DNA of 31,140 nt from Bisporella sp. PMI_857 (taxonomy: Eukaryota > Ascomycota > Leotiomycetes > Helotiales > Helotiaceae): assembly GCA_021307315.1 (NCBI GenBank), contig JAJSPD010000185.1, positions 1 through 31,140 on the forward strand, read 5' to 3'. The translations under genes and the position numbers were made by a program. Within the stretch, counting starts at the first letter, position 1, and the number at the start of each line of letters is the position of its first letter. Under the pieces are notes generated by a model, which saw only the letters and a program-made list of their open reading frames with translations, was not told the origin of the DNA and did no database searches. Positions 11,513 to 21,033 of the stretch are shown in pieces.

Positions 11513-11520
11513 GTCCCACA
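11513..11520 (+). promoter_or_regulatory. GTCCCACA motif, TAXI promoter copy 1
   Basis: Exact octamer 371 bases before the TAXI ATG. A second, imperfect copy TTCCCACA follows at 11528-11535, making a close tandem pair. Confidence 0.55.
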
Positions 11521-11561
11521 TCCGGCTTTCCCACAAGGTAGTTACAACACGCAACCCCGCC

Positions 11562-11568
11562 TATAAAT
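11562..11568 (+). promoter_or_regulatory. TATA box, TAXI gene
   Basis: TATAAAT lies between the two GTCCCACA copies. The distance to the ATG implies a long 5' leader of about 300 bases. Confidence 0.4.
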
Positions 11569-11589
11569 GACAGGGGTTTTGTTGATCTT

Positions 11590-11597
11590 GTCCCACA
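11590..11597 (+). promoter_or_regulatory. GTCCCACA motif, TAXI promoter copy 2
   Basis: Exact octamer 294 bases upstream of the TAXI ATG and just 3' of the TATA box. Confidence 0.5.
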
Positions 11598-11890
11598 TAT
11601 ACAGTATTGCAACGCATCTAGCGTATATTTTATTTTATTTTATGTATTCAGTAATATAATGGGTCTTGTGGATGGCGGGCTGTGGGGTCCCCTTCCCACT
11701 CTAAAGAGCAGTCTTAATGCTTGAACGTATATTTCGTTCACAACCCTAGAGGTCAGTGAGGAACGATAGTGTCCTTCCCAAAGTGACAACGGTTTCCCTC
11801 CCCCTTCCCCAACAAGTATCTAACGTACCGCAACGCGTATTGATTGCAAAACTCGAGACTCCTTCTAGCCCTAGAATCCTCATCAACAAC

Positions 11891-12940
11891 ATGGCGCCGC
11901 CTGAGCCATCTATCGATAGGTCTGTAACTATGAATTTCATTGGTGATTGGGGCCAAGCAAACTTCCATCGTATTTGCTCATGGCTCACTCAGGAGTTCTG
12001 CGATCGGAGCGGTCCGCGCAGCAGAGTGGCTATCTGGAGCATACGAGGGGGCGGAATAGAAGCTTTACAGCAAGTCTTTGATGGCGAAGCGCATTTGTGC
12101 ATCGCCACTCCAGCGGGGCTTCTCCCCGCTGCTTTGACAGGAGAGGGAGTTTTCAAGTCGGCTGGGCCTATGCCGAGTCTGCGAACGCTTGGGGTCTTAC
12201 CACAGCGTGACCGTATGATGCTGGCAATCCATCCCAGGTTTGGCATCAAGTCGTTTGCAGATCTGCGTCAAGTAAAGCCAGCCCTTCGAATAGCAACGTC
12301 GATGGATGATGGCACCAATTTCATTGGATATGTCGCTATGCGGCTCATGGAAGCCCACGGGATTACGAAGGAAGTACTGGAGTCGTGGGGAGGATCGTAC
12401 ATCCTTACTACGCGCCCAGAACAATCAATCAAGAATATGCGAGTTGGCGACGCTGATGCAGTGTTGCAGGAAGCAATTATGACCCCCTGGTGGCGTGAGT
12501 TGATAGAGGAGCAGAAACTCGTTCCCATTCCTGTGGAGTCAAACGCTATTGCATCCCTTTCCGGCCAGCCCGGATTTCAACTGGCTTCAATCCGGGCAAG
12601 GTTTTGGGACTCGGATGAAAACAAGGAGGATATTCCGGCTCTGGAGTTCTCAGACTTCCTTGTTGTCGTACGGGATGATCTCCCTGACGATATCGCATAC
12701 CTGCTTACATGGTGTCTGATCGAGCAACGAGACAGTATCGAGGCGCAATATAGACATTTGCTCCCAGAGAGAAGTCCATTGAGCTACCCACTTGATCCCT
12801 ACGCGATTGCGAAGCCATCTATCCCCTTGCATCCAGCTGCAGAAAGATACTACAAAGAAGCAGGATATCTGACTGGGTCACAACAGTCCTGTGAGAAGTC
12901 GAGTGAAAGGACTAAGCTGATTGACCGAAGCTCAAAATAG
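11891..12940 (+). CDS. TAXI-family (TRAP-type) solute-binding-like protein
   Basis: Single exon of 349 residues from the first ATG; the same frame is open further upstream to a GTG at 11756 but has no ATG. The sequence has the fold signature of TAXI proteins, the extracytoplasmic ligand-binding subunits of bacterial TRAP transporters: an early MNFIGDWG strand, SIRGGGIEALQQVFDGEAHLCIATPAG (an SxGG..L..GEA pattern), then DLRQVKPALRIATS and VVVRDDLPDDIAYLLTW. It has no signal peptide and no membrane segment, and no TRAP membrane subunit is nearby, so a transport role like the bacterial one is unlikely. A cytosolic binding protein or enzyme acting on an organic acid is possible. The intron-free gene and bacterial family would fit old horizontal transfer. 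Its promoter carries two GTCCCACA sites shared with the other catabolic genes. Confidence 0.8.
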   Translation: MAPPEPSIDRSVTMNFIGDWGQANFHRICSWLTQEFCDRSGPRSRVAIWSIRGGGIEALQQVFDGEAHLCIATPAGLLPAALTGEGVFKSAGPMPSLRTLGVLPQRDRMMLAIHPRFGIKSFADLRQVKPALRIATSMDDGTNFIGYVAMRLMEAHGITKEVLESWGGSYILTTRPEQSIKNMRVGDADAVLQEAIMTPWWRELIEEQKLVPIPVESNAIASLSGQPGFQLASIRARFWDSDENKEDIPALEFSDFLVVVRDDLPDDIAYLLTWCLIEQRDSIEAQYRHLLPERSPLSYPLDPYAIAKPSIPLHPAAERYYKEAGYLTGSQQSCEKSSERTKLIDRSSK

Positions 12941-13246
12941 CTCAAAAGCTTTTGATGGCCAGCTGTATTTTACAGGTTACTAGGTATACATATAGCTATA
13001 TATCTCAGATATTATCTAATACATTAGTGTGAGCATTCCTAAGTTCATCCATAATCATCTATATACGTCAGACATTTGATTAGGTCCTGTAATATGGAGG
13101 CAATAGTATCGAATACGATATATGTAATTGATTGAAGAGCTAGAATAGAATCTATCTACAGGATGATAAATAGAGGTTGTCATACCAAGAGATTACTAAA
13201 CAAAAATCAACCAATAGGCTTGGCCGTTTCACAATATATCACCTCT
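12941..13246. other. Convergent intergenic spacer
   Basis: 306 AT-rich bases between the 3' ends of the TAXI gene (plus) and the NmrA-like gene (minus). It should hold both terminators; no other feature was seen. Confidence 0.5.
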
Positions 13247-14056
13247 CTAGTACGTTTGTGTCTTCTTAGGGAACAAGTAGTTTATCAAGTGCGCAAATAT
13301 GCCCCGAGATATTAAGCGAAATATTGTCGGAGCGTAGCGCAGGAATCGATCGCCCTTCTTGCTTGACACTCCAACGGCATCAAGTGTATCATATCCAGGG
13401 TTGAGAACCAACTCCGCAAATGCAGCCCCAAGATCCGGGTAAGAAACAGCTAGCCGGACTGCCTCGGTGCTGATTTCGTATCCAGAGCCCTCCTCATCTA
13501 CCAGTAGAGGAGGCTGGATGAGGACGACAGAAAGAAGGCTTGTGCTTTCCAGATACCGTCTTTGCGCTATAACGAGATCAGCATAAGGATGGCTAAATGC
13601 CGTTTTGATGAGCCAATGAACTGGCGGCGGACGTGCTGCAGCGAAGCGGGGATTGTAGGTTGCTGACGACAGCAAAAACAGACGTGGCTTCTGGTAGTCC
13701 TTTTCTGTTGCTTTCAACTCTTCCAGAGAGGTGAGGATAGAGTTGGCAGCGTCCTGTAAAATGCGGACACCAGGGATGTTGTCATTCTCGCCTAACGTGC
13801 AAATGATTATCTGAGCATTAAAAACACAGCTCCTAACTACTTCGAGGTCGGTAATTGAGCCTTGGCAAAGCTTGATATGCGGGTGCAGCTCGATATCCGG
13901 AAACAGATCGAGAAGTTTTGCCTTGGAGCGTACATAAATTTGCAATCGTAACGAAGCGGATTCTGTCTGGGAGAGAAGATGGCGGAGTAGCACTCGGCCA
14001 GTGTGGCCGGTGGCGCCGAACATGGCAATGGTGCGGATTTCGGATAGGCCCACCAT
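13247..14056 (-). CDS. NmrA-like NAD(P)-binding protein
   Basis: Single exon, 269 residues. A Rossmann fold starts near the N-terminus with the atypical-SDR loop GATGHTG at residues 14-20, followed by a second strand ending in YVRSKAK (Arg/Lys-rich, suggesting NADP). A VVLIQPPLLVDEEG segment matches the substrate-side loop of NAD(P)H-binding (PF13460) proteins. No YxxxK catalytic pair in the usual place was found, so it may be an isomerase-, reductase- or sensor-like member. It converges with the TAXI gene and carries a GTCCCACA site 212 bases upstream, which places it in the same presumed regulon. Substrate unknown. Confidence 0.8.
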   Translation of the reverse strand: MVGLSEIRTIAMFGATGHTGRVLLRHLLSQTESASLRLQIYVRSKAKLLDLFPDIELHPHIKLCQGSITDLEVVRSCVFNAQIIICTLGENDNIPGVRILQDAANSILTSLEELKATEKDYQKPRLFLLSSATYNPRFAAARPPPVHWLIKTAFSHPYADLVIAQRRYLESTSLLSVVLIQPPLLVDEEGSGYEISTEAVRLAVSYPDLGAAFAELVLNPGYDTLDAVGVSSKKGDRFLRYAPTIFRLISRGIFAHLINYLFPKKTQTY

Positions 14057-15311
14057 TATTTCGCCTTTGCTTTAAACTAATGAACGAGGAAAAGACTATC
14101 CTGCAAGTAGGTTCTTCGCTTTCTAATTTTCAAATAATGAAATAGAGAAAGTAATATGCTATATGTAATCCCGCATCATGTATTATCCGACCGGCTGTGT
14201 TTGCATTATTGAGACAGGAAAATAAAACTAGCGTCCGTTTCCCACGCGGGGCCGCCGAGTTAAACGTGTCCCACAAATGGCGTTCCCCCTTGCTATAATA
14301 CTATATTGGAGTTTACAGCATTGCTACGCGTACATAAAATTCAAAGCCGCATTACGAATAGGCATCCCGTACACGGTTCTAGCAAAACACTTTGGCGGAA
14401 TGATTTGACCGGCGAGTGATACACGATGCCCCCTTTTCCATGTAAGGTTGATTTTCCGCCAATTATATAATTTTAGGGATTACTGAACGAAAATTCCGAT
14501 CTAAAGTAAAGAGATTGTATTATAAGGATATGTGTAAAAGATTAAAGATGTCGATAGAATTAACTCTAACAATCGATTATGCTTCCCTATTGACTACCAG
14601 CTGAGAGGGGCATCGCTATAGAAATATCACAAAATGAAATAGAACGACATCATGGCTAGAGTCTTACAAGGATGGATATTACCCATTCGCTCTACTGTTG
14701 ATATTGACATTGTGGTCTCTTCATCTATGATATCTCATTGCTGACACGTCTCAGACCCAGTATGCCCTAGTATTCCGCCTCGGCTATTACTTTAAGCTGT
14801 GTTCTGGTCGCTAAGTAACGACGCGTATCAATTCGGTAGACTGTTTAAAAAGCTTATTTGCAACCAATTTTGAAATATTTGTTCTCTTAATCGGATTCAG
14901 CTGCACACTTCACTGTTGGATGTAACGCTCCTGTGGACACAACTGTAGCTCTACCAACTGATAGGATGCGCGACCTTCGTCTAGGACTCTTTCCCTAGAT
15001 CCTCCTTCGATTAGACAGTGTGTTATGAATCTCGATGTGTAGGCCCCCCCCTAAAAAAAAGAGAAACTGAAGATAACCCCTAGACTCGCCAACGGACGAT
15101 TATCAGAGACAGAGTTATTGTCAAGTTCTTTGCCCACATCCCAAGAGAGTTTTATACCGCTACGAGTGCAGCATTAATAATGATATATATGTAGGTATAT
15201 CTGATTAAAAACTTTCACTCTTAAAGTTCGGTGAAGGACAGTGCTAGGCGACTAGGCCGTCATTATTGACAAAGACCCCTCCACAAGCCTATTGATGGCC
15301 CAGCCATATTC
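14057..15311. other. Intergenic region, NmrA-like promoter and transcription factor 3' flank
   Basis: About 1.25 kb. Apart from the GTCCCACA site at 14268 and a related TTCCCACG at about 14239, there is no recognised gene. A C7/A8 run lies at about 15044-15060. Confidence 0.5.
14268..14275 (+). promoter_or_regulatory. GTCCCACA motif, NmrA-like promoter
   Basis: Exact octamer 212 bases upstream of the minus-strand NmrA-like start; relative to that gene it reads TGTGGGAC. Confidence 0.55.
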
Positions 15312-18256
15312 TCAAGCCTCATGCGTGATACTGTCTGGAAGATATATATCGTCGGTTCCATCTGCGTATGCAAGGATCGACAATGTATTTGCATATCGTT
15401 GTGCAACACCCCAGTGCCCAATCCGCTGTAGGACATCAATAACTTTATGTATCATACCTGCCGCAACGTTTGGTTTAATCTCGTATGGTGCGTTGCATTT
15501 ATATGGAGAGTTCGAATCATTCGTAATATCAGTTTCGGGAGGCGTGCACATGACACTCGAAGTAGGTTCCGACGCTCCAAATAGATGCTGCATTACAGTC
15601 GTTCCTTGCGAAGTAATCTCTGAAAAATCTGTTCTATGATCGGGCTGGACCGCGGAGCCATCGTTATCTCCATTTCTAGCGCTATCCTGCACGGGAATGA
15701 CTGGAGAGAGGCGTCGAAAGCGCTTGAAGCAGTAGCTAGCGATACCTGCCAAAAATAGACAGTGTGGTATGTGTATTGCTGGTTCAGAGTCAAACCTCAT
15801 GGCACCGATGGCACGGAGTAACGCTTGAGCGTGTAGGATGCATCTTTCCGACTCCTTGGAATTTGCCCACTCGACAGCGGCGGTATGAGCTGACTCCAAG
15901 GCAGCGTCCTCGGCAACATCGCGACCAATTGCTCGCTCCAAGAGATCGAAATTGGCAAAGAGGCTCATAAACACCGTATGCCAAAGGCCGGGAAGGCATA
16001 GTGGGTCTGACCAGGAGTTATTTCCTAATCCATTCAAAGTACCCTCGTCTTGAAAAGTGTGATGCCAGTTTATAAGAGCATCAACATATGTAACGCGATT
16101 GAGTGAACCTGGACAGACTTGGTTTAGCTGCTGTTGCTCATTGATTGTGGCAGCGAGAGTATATAGCGCGAAATATGCAGTGTAATAGTTTGTCTTAAGT
16201 CTAGGATCTTTTTGTGACAAAGAACCAAGGTCATTACTTGTGTGTAGGACTTCTCGAATAGGCAATCGCGATGCCGAGCGAATTAGCATTTGCTCTTTCC
16301 ATTTTATTGCGGTTGGTGCATTGAAGAGGTCATCGTCAGCTGCTACTGGTATTTGTGCTAACACGTGCCGTAGGAGTTTTTCATGGTGGAACATGCAAGC
16401 AAGCTTGGCATCGTGAATATATAACCCTATCACAGTCCTGGATTAATTGTGTTTCAGCCTCGAACTGTCATACTCTGATATGCTGTATACCTGATTACTT
16501 CTTCCGACCTAGCCCATGATTTCCAGGCGTCTTCTAAATCGGTGCCGGTGAGATCTTCGAGCTCGGGATGATTTTCTTGGGACTTGAACATCCCACATTT
16601 CCTAGCCCACTGTTGTATGCAAAATTTTGTTACCATCAAGAACTGTATTAGTGGATGCGAAAACTTACAGCAATGATGGTACCATGAAAAGCTTGTACAA
16701 TAACTAGATGCTTCGGGACCTTTTACATAGTTTGATTTCAGAAAATGTGATGCTAATCTCAAACAGTGAAACCGGAAACGGCCAGCTTACTCCGGACAGA
16801 AAGCCAAAAGTTTGACCAATCAAAGCAGCCTGTATCATCGAACGGGCCTCAGCAGGGTCGTAGACTAACTTCTCCCACTATCCAGCATTAGTATTTTTCA
16901 GTGTCTTAAGACTCGATTACACAAACAGAAGCCAAGATTGCCTTATTTAATCTTTCAAATACTCGCGTTCCTTGTGCTGCTGCAGATTTCGATCCAAGAA
17001 GTAGGCTTCCTATCGATGTGATTGAGAGTAGGAGAAGCGAGTTTTCGGACGTCGGCCGAAACGTTTGGCTATGAATAACTGGGAATAAGGGGCTAAATTT
17101 AGAGAAGTAGACTTGTACAGATAGGTTCTCCCATAGGTATAAGCTAAGATTCCGGAGTTTTTCTTTGTGAAACATACCAAAAAATTCGTTGGCGGCAATG
17201 GCTCATCGATCATATGTGTTCTAAGACGCTGCGTTATCCTATGACGAAAATTGTCTCCTATATCAGTCCGAATGGCGCCAGTAGCTGGTGTCAAGTTTCC
17301 AGTGGTCAAGGCACTATTATCCTCTCCATCTGGGCGATCAAAGTGGGAAAACCATCCTCGACGAACGTCGTCGTTTGCCAGCTTTCTCCTTTGCTGAGCA
17401 ACATGGTCCAAACACTCCTCCACATATGTATCGCTAGCTCTTGAGGCTATAAGTGGCTGTGGTTGGAAAAGGGGTTCTTGGACATCAATAGTAGCTGAAA
17501 CAGAAGTGTTCAATGCTTGAAGATCAAAATCATAATCATTCAGCCAGGACGAGCCCGGGGACATGCATGAGGGTGCCCAGATGCTATATGGTACCGTTAA
17601 GGCCTCATTGAAATTGAGCATTGCCGCTGGTTCCATATTCCCTATACCTCCTGGTTGACTCTTTGCTTGTGACATCAAGGGTCCAGTGGGATCTAGATTT
17701 ATGCCCGGAGCAATTTTTGAGGCATTATTGGGGAAAGATTGTGGTTCCATTTCATACCTGTTCTGTACAGCACTGCTATTTGCCGATATTGTAGCTTCAG
17801 ACTCGCAGTATTCGAGCAGGCTAATGTTGGATCCTAGACTCGCACGTGGGACTTGGCTAGCATTATTATTCGAGCTGTGATTGTTTAAATTAAGGTTGGG
17901 TGTATTTTCATGCGTAGTCAGTAGCCATGCGCCATCGCCCTGCGATGGGGGCACTGCATTGCCATGTGTCTTGTAGTGTCGAAGCAAGGTATCACTGTGG
18001 TTATGAGCTTTTTCATACCACGAAATTGCAAAGAGTAGTATTACCGTCGTATGTACACTTTGTTACAAATGGTGCAGCGGAACGGCTTCTCTTTGGTGTG
18101 GCTTCGCTCATGTCGCGAGAGGTGCTCTGTCTTTGAGAAAGCAGCATCACAGTATTTACAACGCTTATCTTTCTTGACTTCACTTGGCTTTGCCCTCCTG
18201 CCATGACTCTCCCTTGCGAGGCTCGCTTGCAACGACGTGCTATTGAGTTGCAGCAT
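15312..18256 (-). CDS. C2H2 zinc-finger / fungal_trans transcription factor
   Basis: Seven minus-strand exons fit and stay in phase: 18256-18045, 17994-17178, 17127-16927, 16877-16791, 16719-16669, 16609-16491 and 16437-15312; 870 residues. Two C2H2 fingers are near the N-terminus: Cys33/Cys36/His49/His53 and Cys61/Cys64/His77/His81; the first intron cuts the second finger. A polar linker rich in Asn, Ser and Pro (about 90-300) leads to a fungal-specific transcription factor domain (PF04082 type) with YFSKFSPLFPVIH and FHGTIIAWARKC. Such proteins are nuclear regulators, often of the cluster they sit in. Helix contact residues are K/E/H/R in finger 1 and R/D/T/R in finger 2, which fit GTG-GGA, the core of the motif repeated in this block. 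Exon 5 is only 51 bases and its borders are less sure. Confidence 0.87.
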
Positions 18257-19221
18257 CCTCCGATCTCAATCGGCGACATTTAGTATGCAGGTCTGATGCC
18301 GCCAGATGGACGTTCTACAACTTCTGAGAATAAGGTAATCTCAAAGAAACGGTCATGTTGGGGAATGACTTGTGAAAGAAATTGTGGGGAGCGCTAGCGG
18401 GGGAAGATTCCACGCTAACTGTTTTAAGTCGGAATATGCGAGTTTGTAGGGTGTGCATGCATCAAATATTATATTCATGTGGAGATGGTGCCAAGGAAAT
18501 ACATCATGTGTCTCCCTTTTCAACATAAATTACCACTCATCAGTCTGCAACGTCCCAACTGTTGACCAGCAGTGCCGGTCTCCTTAGTTCTATCGTCCGT
18601 TATCTTTACAGGTATGTAAATAATTGAGTTCCTACCTTCATCTATCTACGAGCCGGTTCGGTGATCGACTGAAATCTAAAGACGTGCCCTGCGCCACCAT
18701 GGACTTGTAGCAGTGAATTCGTTGGTATAAAGACATCCAAGGTATATATGCACGTGCCCCTGAGCCGGCTAATTCATTATCGTTGAGTTGCTCTTAGTCG
18801 TAAGAACTCGTCCTGAGTGAATGGGGTCGGCAGGGCCTGGCCGCTGTTTGAAGTTTATGTTTACCCTCTCCCAGCAGTGCCTCATTGTGTGAAATTTTTT
18901 CGAAAGAAAGCGAGAGCGCCAATAACCATATCACAAGGAAAGGGCTCTTACTCTAAGTGCTGAAGGATAGTTTTAGAAGCACTTTAGTAGCTGCCTTATC
19001 CAACTGACCACTGGATTCCAAAAGTGGAATAGTTTATTCAATATACTATTTGAGGCTCTGAGTTAACCTCTGATCGAGTTATCCACTCTAAGAATTTCTA
19101 TGATTAACCTTCCCTAGCATATCGTTGAGTTGTATATTCGATGAGCAGTTCCGAAGAATACTTAGCTACATGAAATAGTAACAGGCGTTCGACAGCCGTG
19201 CCAGGTTGTGTGCCGTATAGT
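18257..19221. other. Intergenic region upstream of the transcription factor
   Basis: About 965 bases holding the promoter of the transcription factor and the 3' flank of the FAH-like gene. A near-match GTCCCAAC lies at 18552, which might mark autoregulation but is weak. No gene seen. Confidence 0.45.
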
Positions 19222-20285
19222 TTATTCGTACCGGATCTTGTTGATCAAGGTGCCAATTTTCTCAATGTGCACACGTATATCGCCACCATCTTGCAAGACA
19301 ACGCGAGGTTCCCTAAAGAAGCCTATACCGGCGGGGGTTCCTGTTAGGAATATCGTTCCCGCTTCCAATGTAGTGCCTTGAGAAAGATACGATATGTGTT
19401 TTCGAATGTTAAATATCATGTCTCTGATTTCATGTATGAGCTTCAAGCTGACGTAGTTGTGGGGCTGTCCCTTACCTCGTGTGGCCGTCTTGCACGATAT
19501 CACCGTTATATATCGCCTGTATTCGAAGATCATGTGGATCTTTAATAATAGACGGTGATACCAGAACGGGACCTGAGGAGATTAAAAATCAATGAAATGA
19601 AAATATTATATTAGCATTCATACCAATGGGGCAACTGCTATCAAGGCCTTTAGACATGCTCCATTGAGCTGTAATGAGTTGCATATTGCGAGCAGAAATG
19701 TCATTTGAGGCAGTGTAGCCCAAGACATAATCTAGAGCATCCTCCTCTGGGATGTCGCGACCAGTTTTACCCACGACGAAACAAAGCTCGGCTTCATAAT
19801 CACTTGTGCCGTCCTGAGCGCATTTTGGAATATTGACAGCTGCTGGGTATGGTCCAATCAATGCAGATCGAGGCTTTGTGAACAGTACTGGCACTTTTGG
19901 AAGCGGCAACTTTGCCTCCTATCAATAATTTTAGTATTTTACGAAGAGCTAAATTGTGACTTCATACCGCGGCATGGTCCTTGTAGTTCAGACCTAAGCA
20001 GCGAATGTAATTACACAGCTCCCTGTCTATAGGTGATAACAACTGTAGAAACGACTGTAGTTAGAGCACGATCCTATCTAAATTATGTTCACGTACATGT
20101 TTAACCGTCAAGATTGTTTCCGTAATCTGCCCATCGAATATCGTGCCAACAATTAGGTAGGCTTTTACCACTACCCCTTCAAATATGTTCAGGCCTACAT
20201 CGCTGCTAGTGTCTAAAAGTTGTCCCAGATGCTGCTGATTATCCTCATGAGCAATGAAACGAATAAGATGAGTCCACGATGGCAT
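19222..20285 (-). CDS. Fumarylacetoacetate hydrolase (FAH) family protein
   Basis: Five minus-strand exons: 20285-20097, 20054-19968, 19918-19624, 19572-19476 and 19423-19222; 289 residues (285 if the acceptor before 20042 is used). The N-terminal cap contains LLSPIDRE and CLGLNYKDHA; the catalytic domain has DYEAELCFVVGK with the paired glutamates, YTASNDISARN with the metal-binding Asp, and TGTPAGIG near the end. So the metal triad of FAH-fold enzymes is intact. Members cleave C-C bonds in, hydrate, decarboxylate or isomerise open-chain oxo-acids made from aromatic rings. It is divergent to the FAD monooxygenase and shares its promoter region, which suggests co-expression. The exact reaction cannot be read from sequence. 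Confidence 0.88.
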
Positions 20286-20533
20286 CCTTGAGGATTTGTT
20301 CTCAATATCGCAGTGCTCGGTCAAAGCAGCACTCTGCTCGCAATGGCTGGTTGTGGTAGAATAGAACTAAAGTCAGGAACAGGAGCAGCAAGAATGGTTG
20401 AATTGCACTTGATGTGATTCCGGATCACACTCTTGCTTTAATTGACTGAATATAGACATACTGTAGTCGTTCCAAAGTACCGCCAGTGTCCGTGAGGTTT
20501 AGCGGTTCGTCTTCCACTCGGTTATGGAGAACA

Positions 20534-20540
20534 GTGGGAC
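20534..20540 (-). promoter_or_regulatory. GTCCCAC half of an inverted motif pair
   Basis: GTGGGAC on the plus strand; on the minus strand it reads GTCCCACT, one base off the octamer. With the copy 25 bases to the right it forms an inverted pair. Confidence 0.45.
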
Positions 20541-20558
20541 AATCGCAGAATGTCTCCT

Positions 20559-20566
20559 GTCCCACA
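20559..20566 (+). promoter_or_regulatory. GTCCCACA motif, shared divergent promoter
   Basis: Exact octamer in the spacer between the FAH-like and FAD monooxygenase genes. Confidence 0.55.
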
Positions 20567-21033
20567 TTCCTCTTGGCATGATACTATAATTAAGATCTGA
20601 AAATAGAATGAAGCAGAGTAATCAGTATCGTAATCAGTATCATATAGGTGTTAATAAGTAATTTGATCGGAGTCATTGACTGACCCGCCTTTGCCGTGAG
20701 TCGGATAACTAAGGCAGGCTATTGGAAAGATTGTGTTCCCGTCCCTCATTCCCTCTGGTCCTAGTCTGGTGCGACCCCACATTGCTGTAACCTCAAATTC
20801 GATATCTATAGTAATTCAAAGCATCCACAATTTAAGTACCAACGTTGAAGGATCGAATATTTCCTATTTCTATCGCGGGTTAGGACCTGTCCACTTGTAC
20901 CGGCGATATAAGTCCTAAGATCCCTATGAGCTTTGGCTCCCATCAGGACCAGCTGTATTGCGTATTTGGGCGTGAATATCTTGCGACCTCACATCTATCG
21001 TTGATATTTATATTTTCGGTAGAGGGGGTCACA

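Larger units (their letters stand above)
10300..11890. other. Intergenic region upstream of the TAXI gene
   Basis: About 1.6 kb. Minus-strand open frames at 10313-10615 and 10734-10994 are 86-100 codons long, show no known domain and are flanked by stops; they may be further gene relics. The right third holds two exact copies of GTCCCACA plus a TATA box, so it is the promoter of the next gene. Confidence 0.45.
20286..21033. promoter_or_regulatory. Bidirectional promoter of FAH-like and FAD monooxygenase genes
   Basis: A 748-base divergent spacer. Two motif copies in opposite orientation sit in its middle (GTGGGAC at 20534, GTCCCACA at 20559), about 250-280 bases from the FAH start and about 470-500 from the monooxygenase start. 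Confidence 0.5.

Noticed and set aside
17846..17852. GTGGGAC inside the transcription factor
   Set aside because: Lies within coding exon 2, not in a promoter.
20926..21033. N-terminal extension of the FAD monooxygenase from an upstream ATG
   Set aside because: Adds 36 residues with no family counterpart; the FAD loop is correctly placed from the ATG at 21034.
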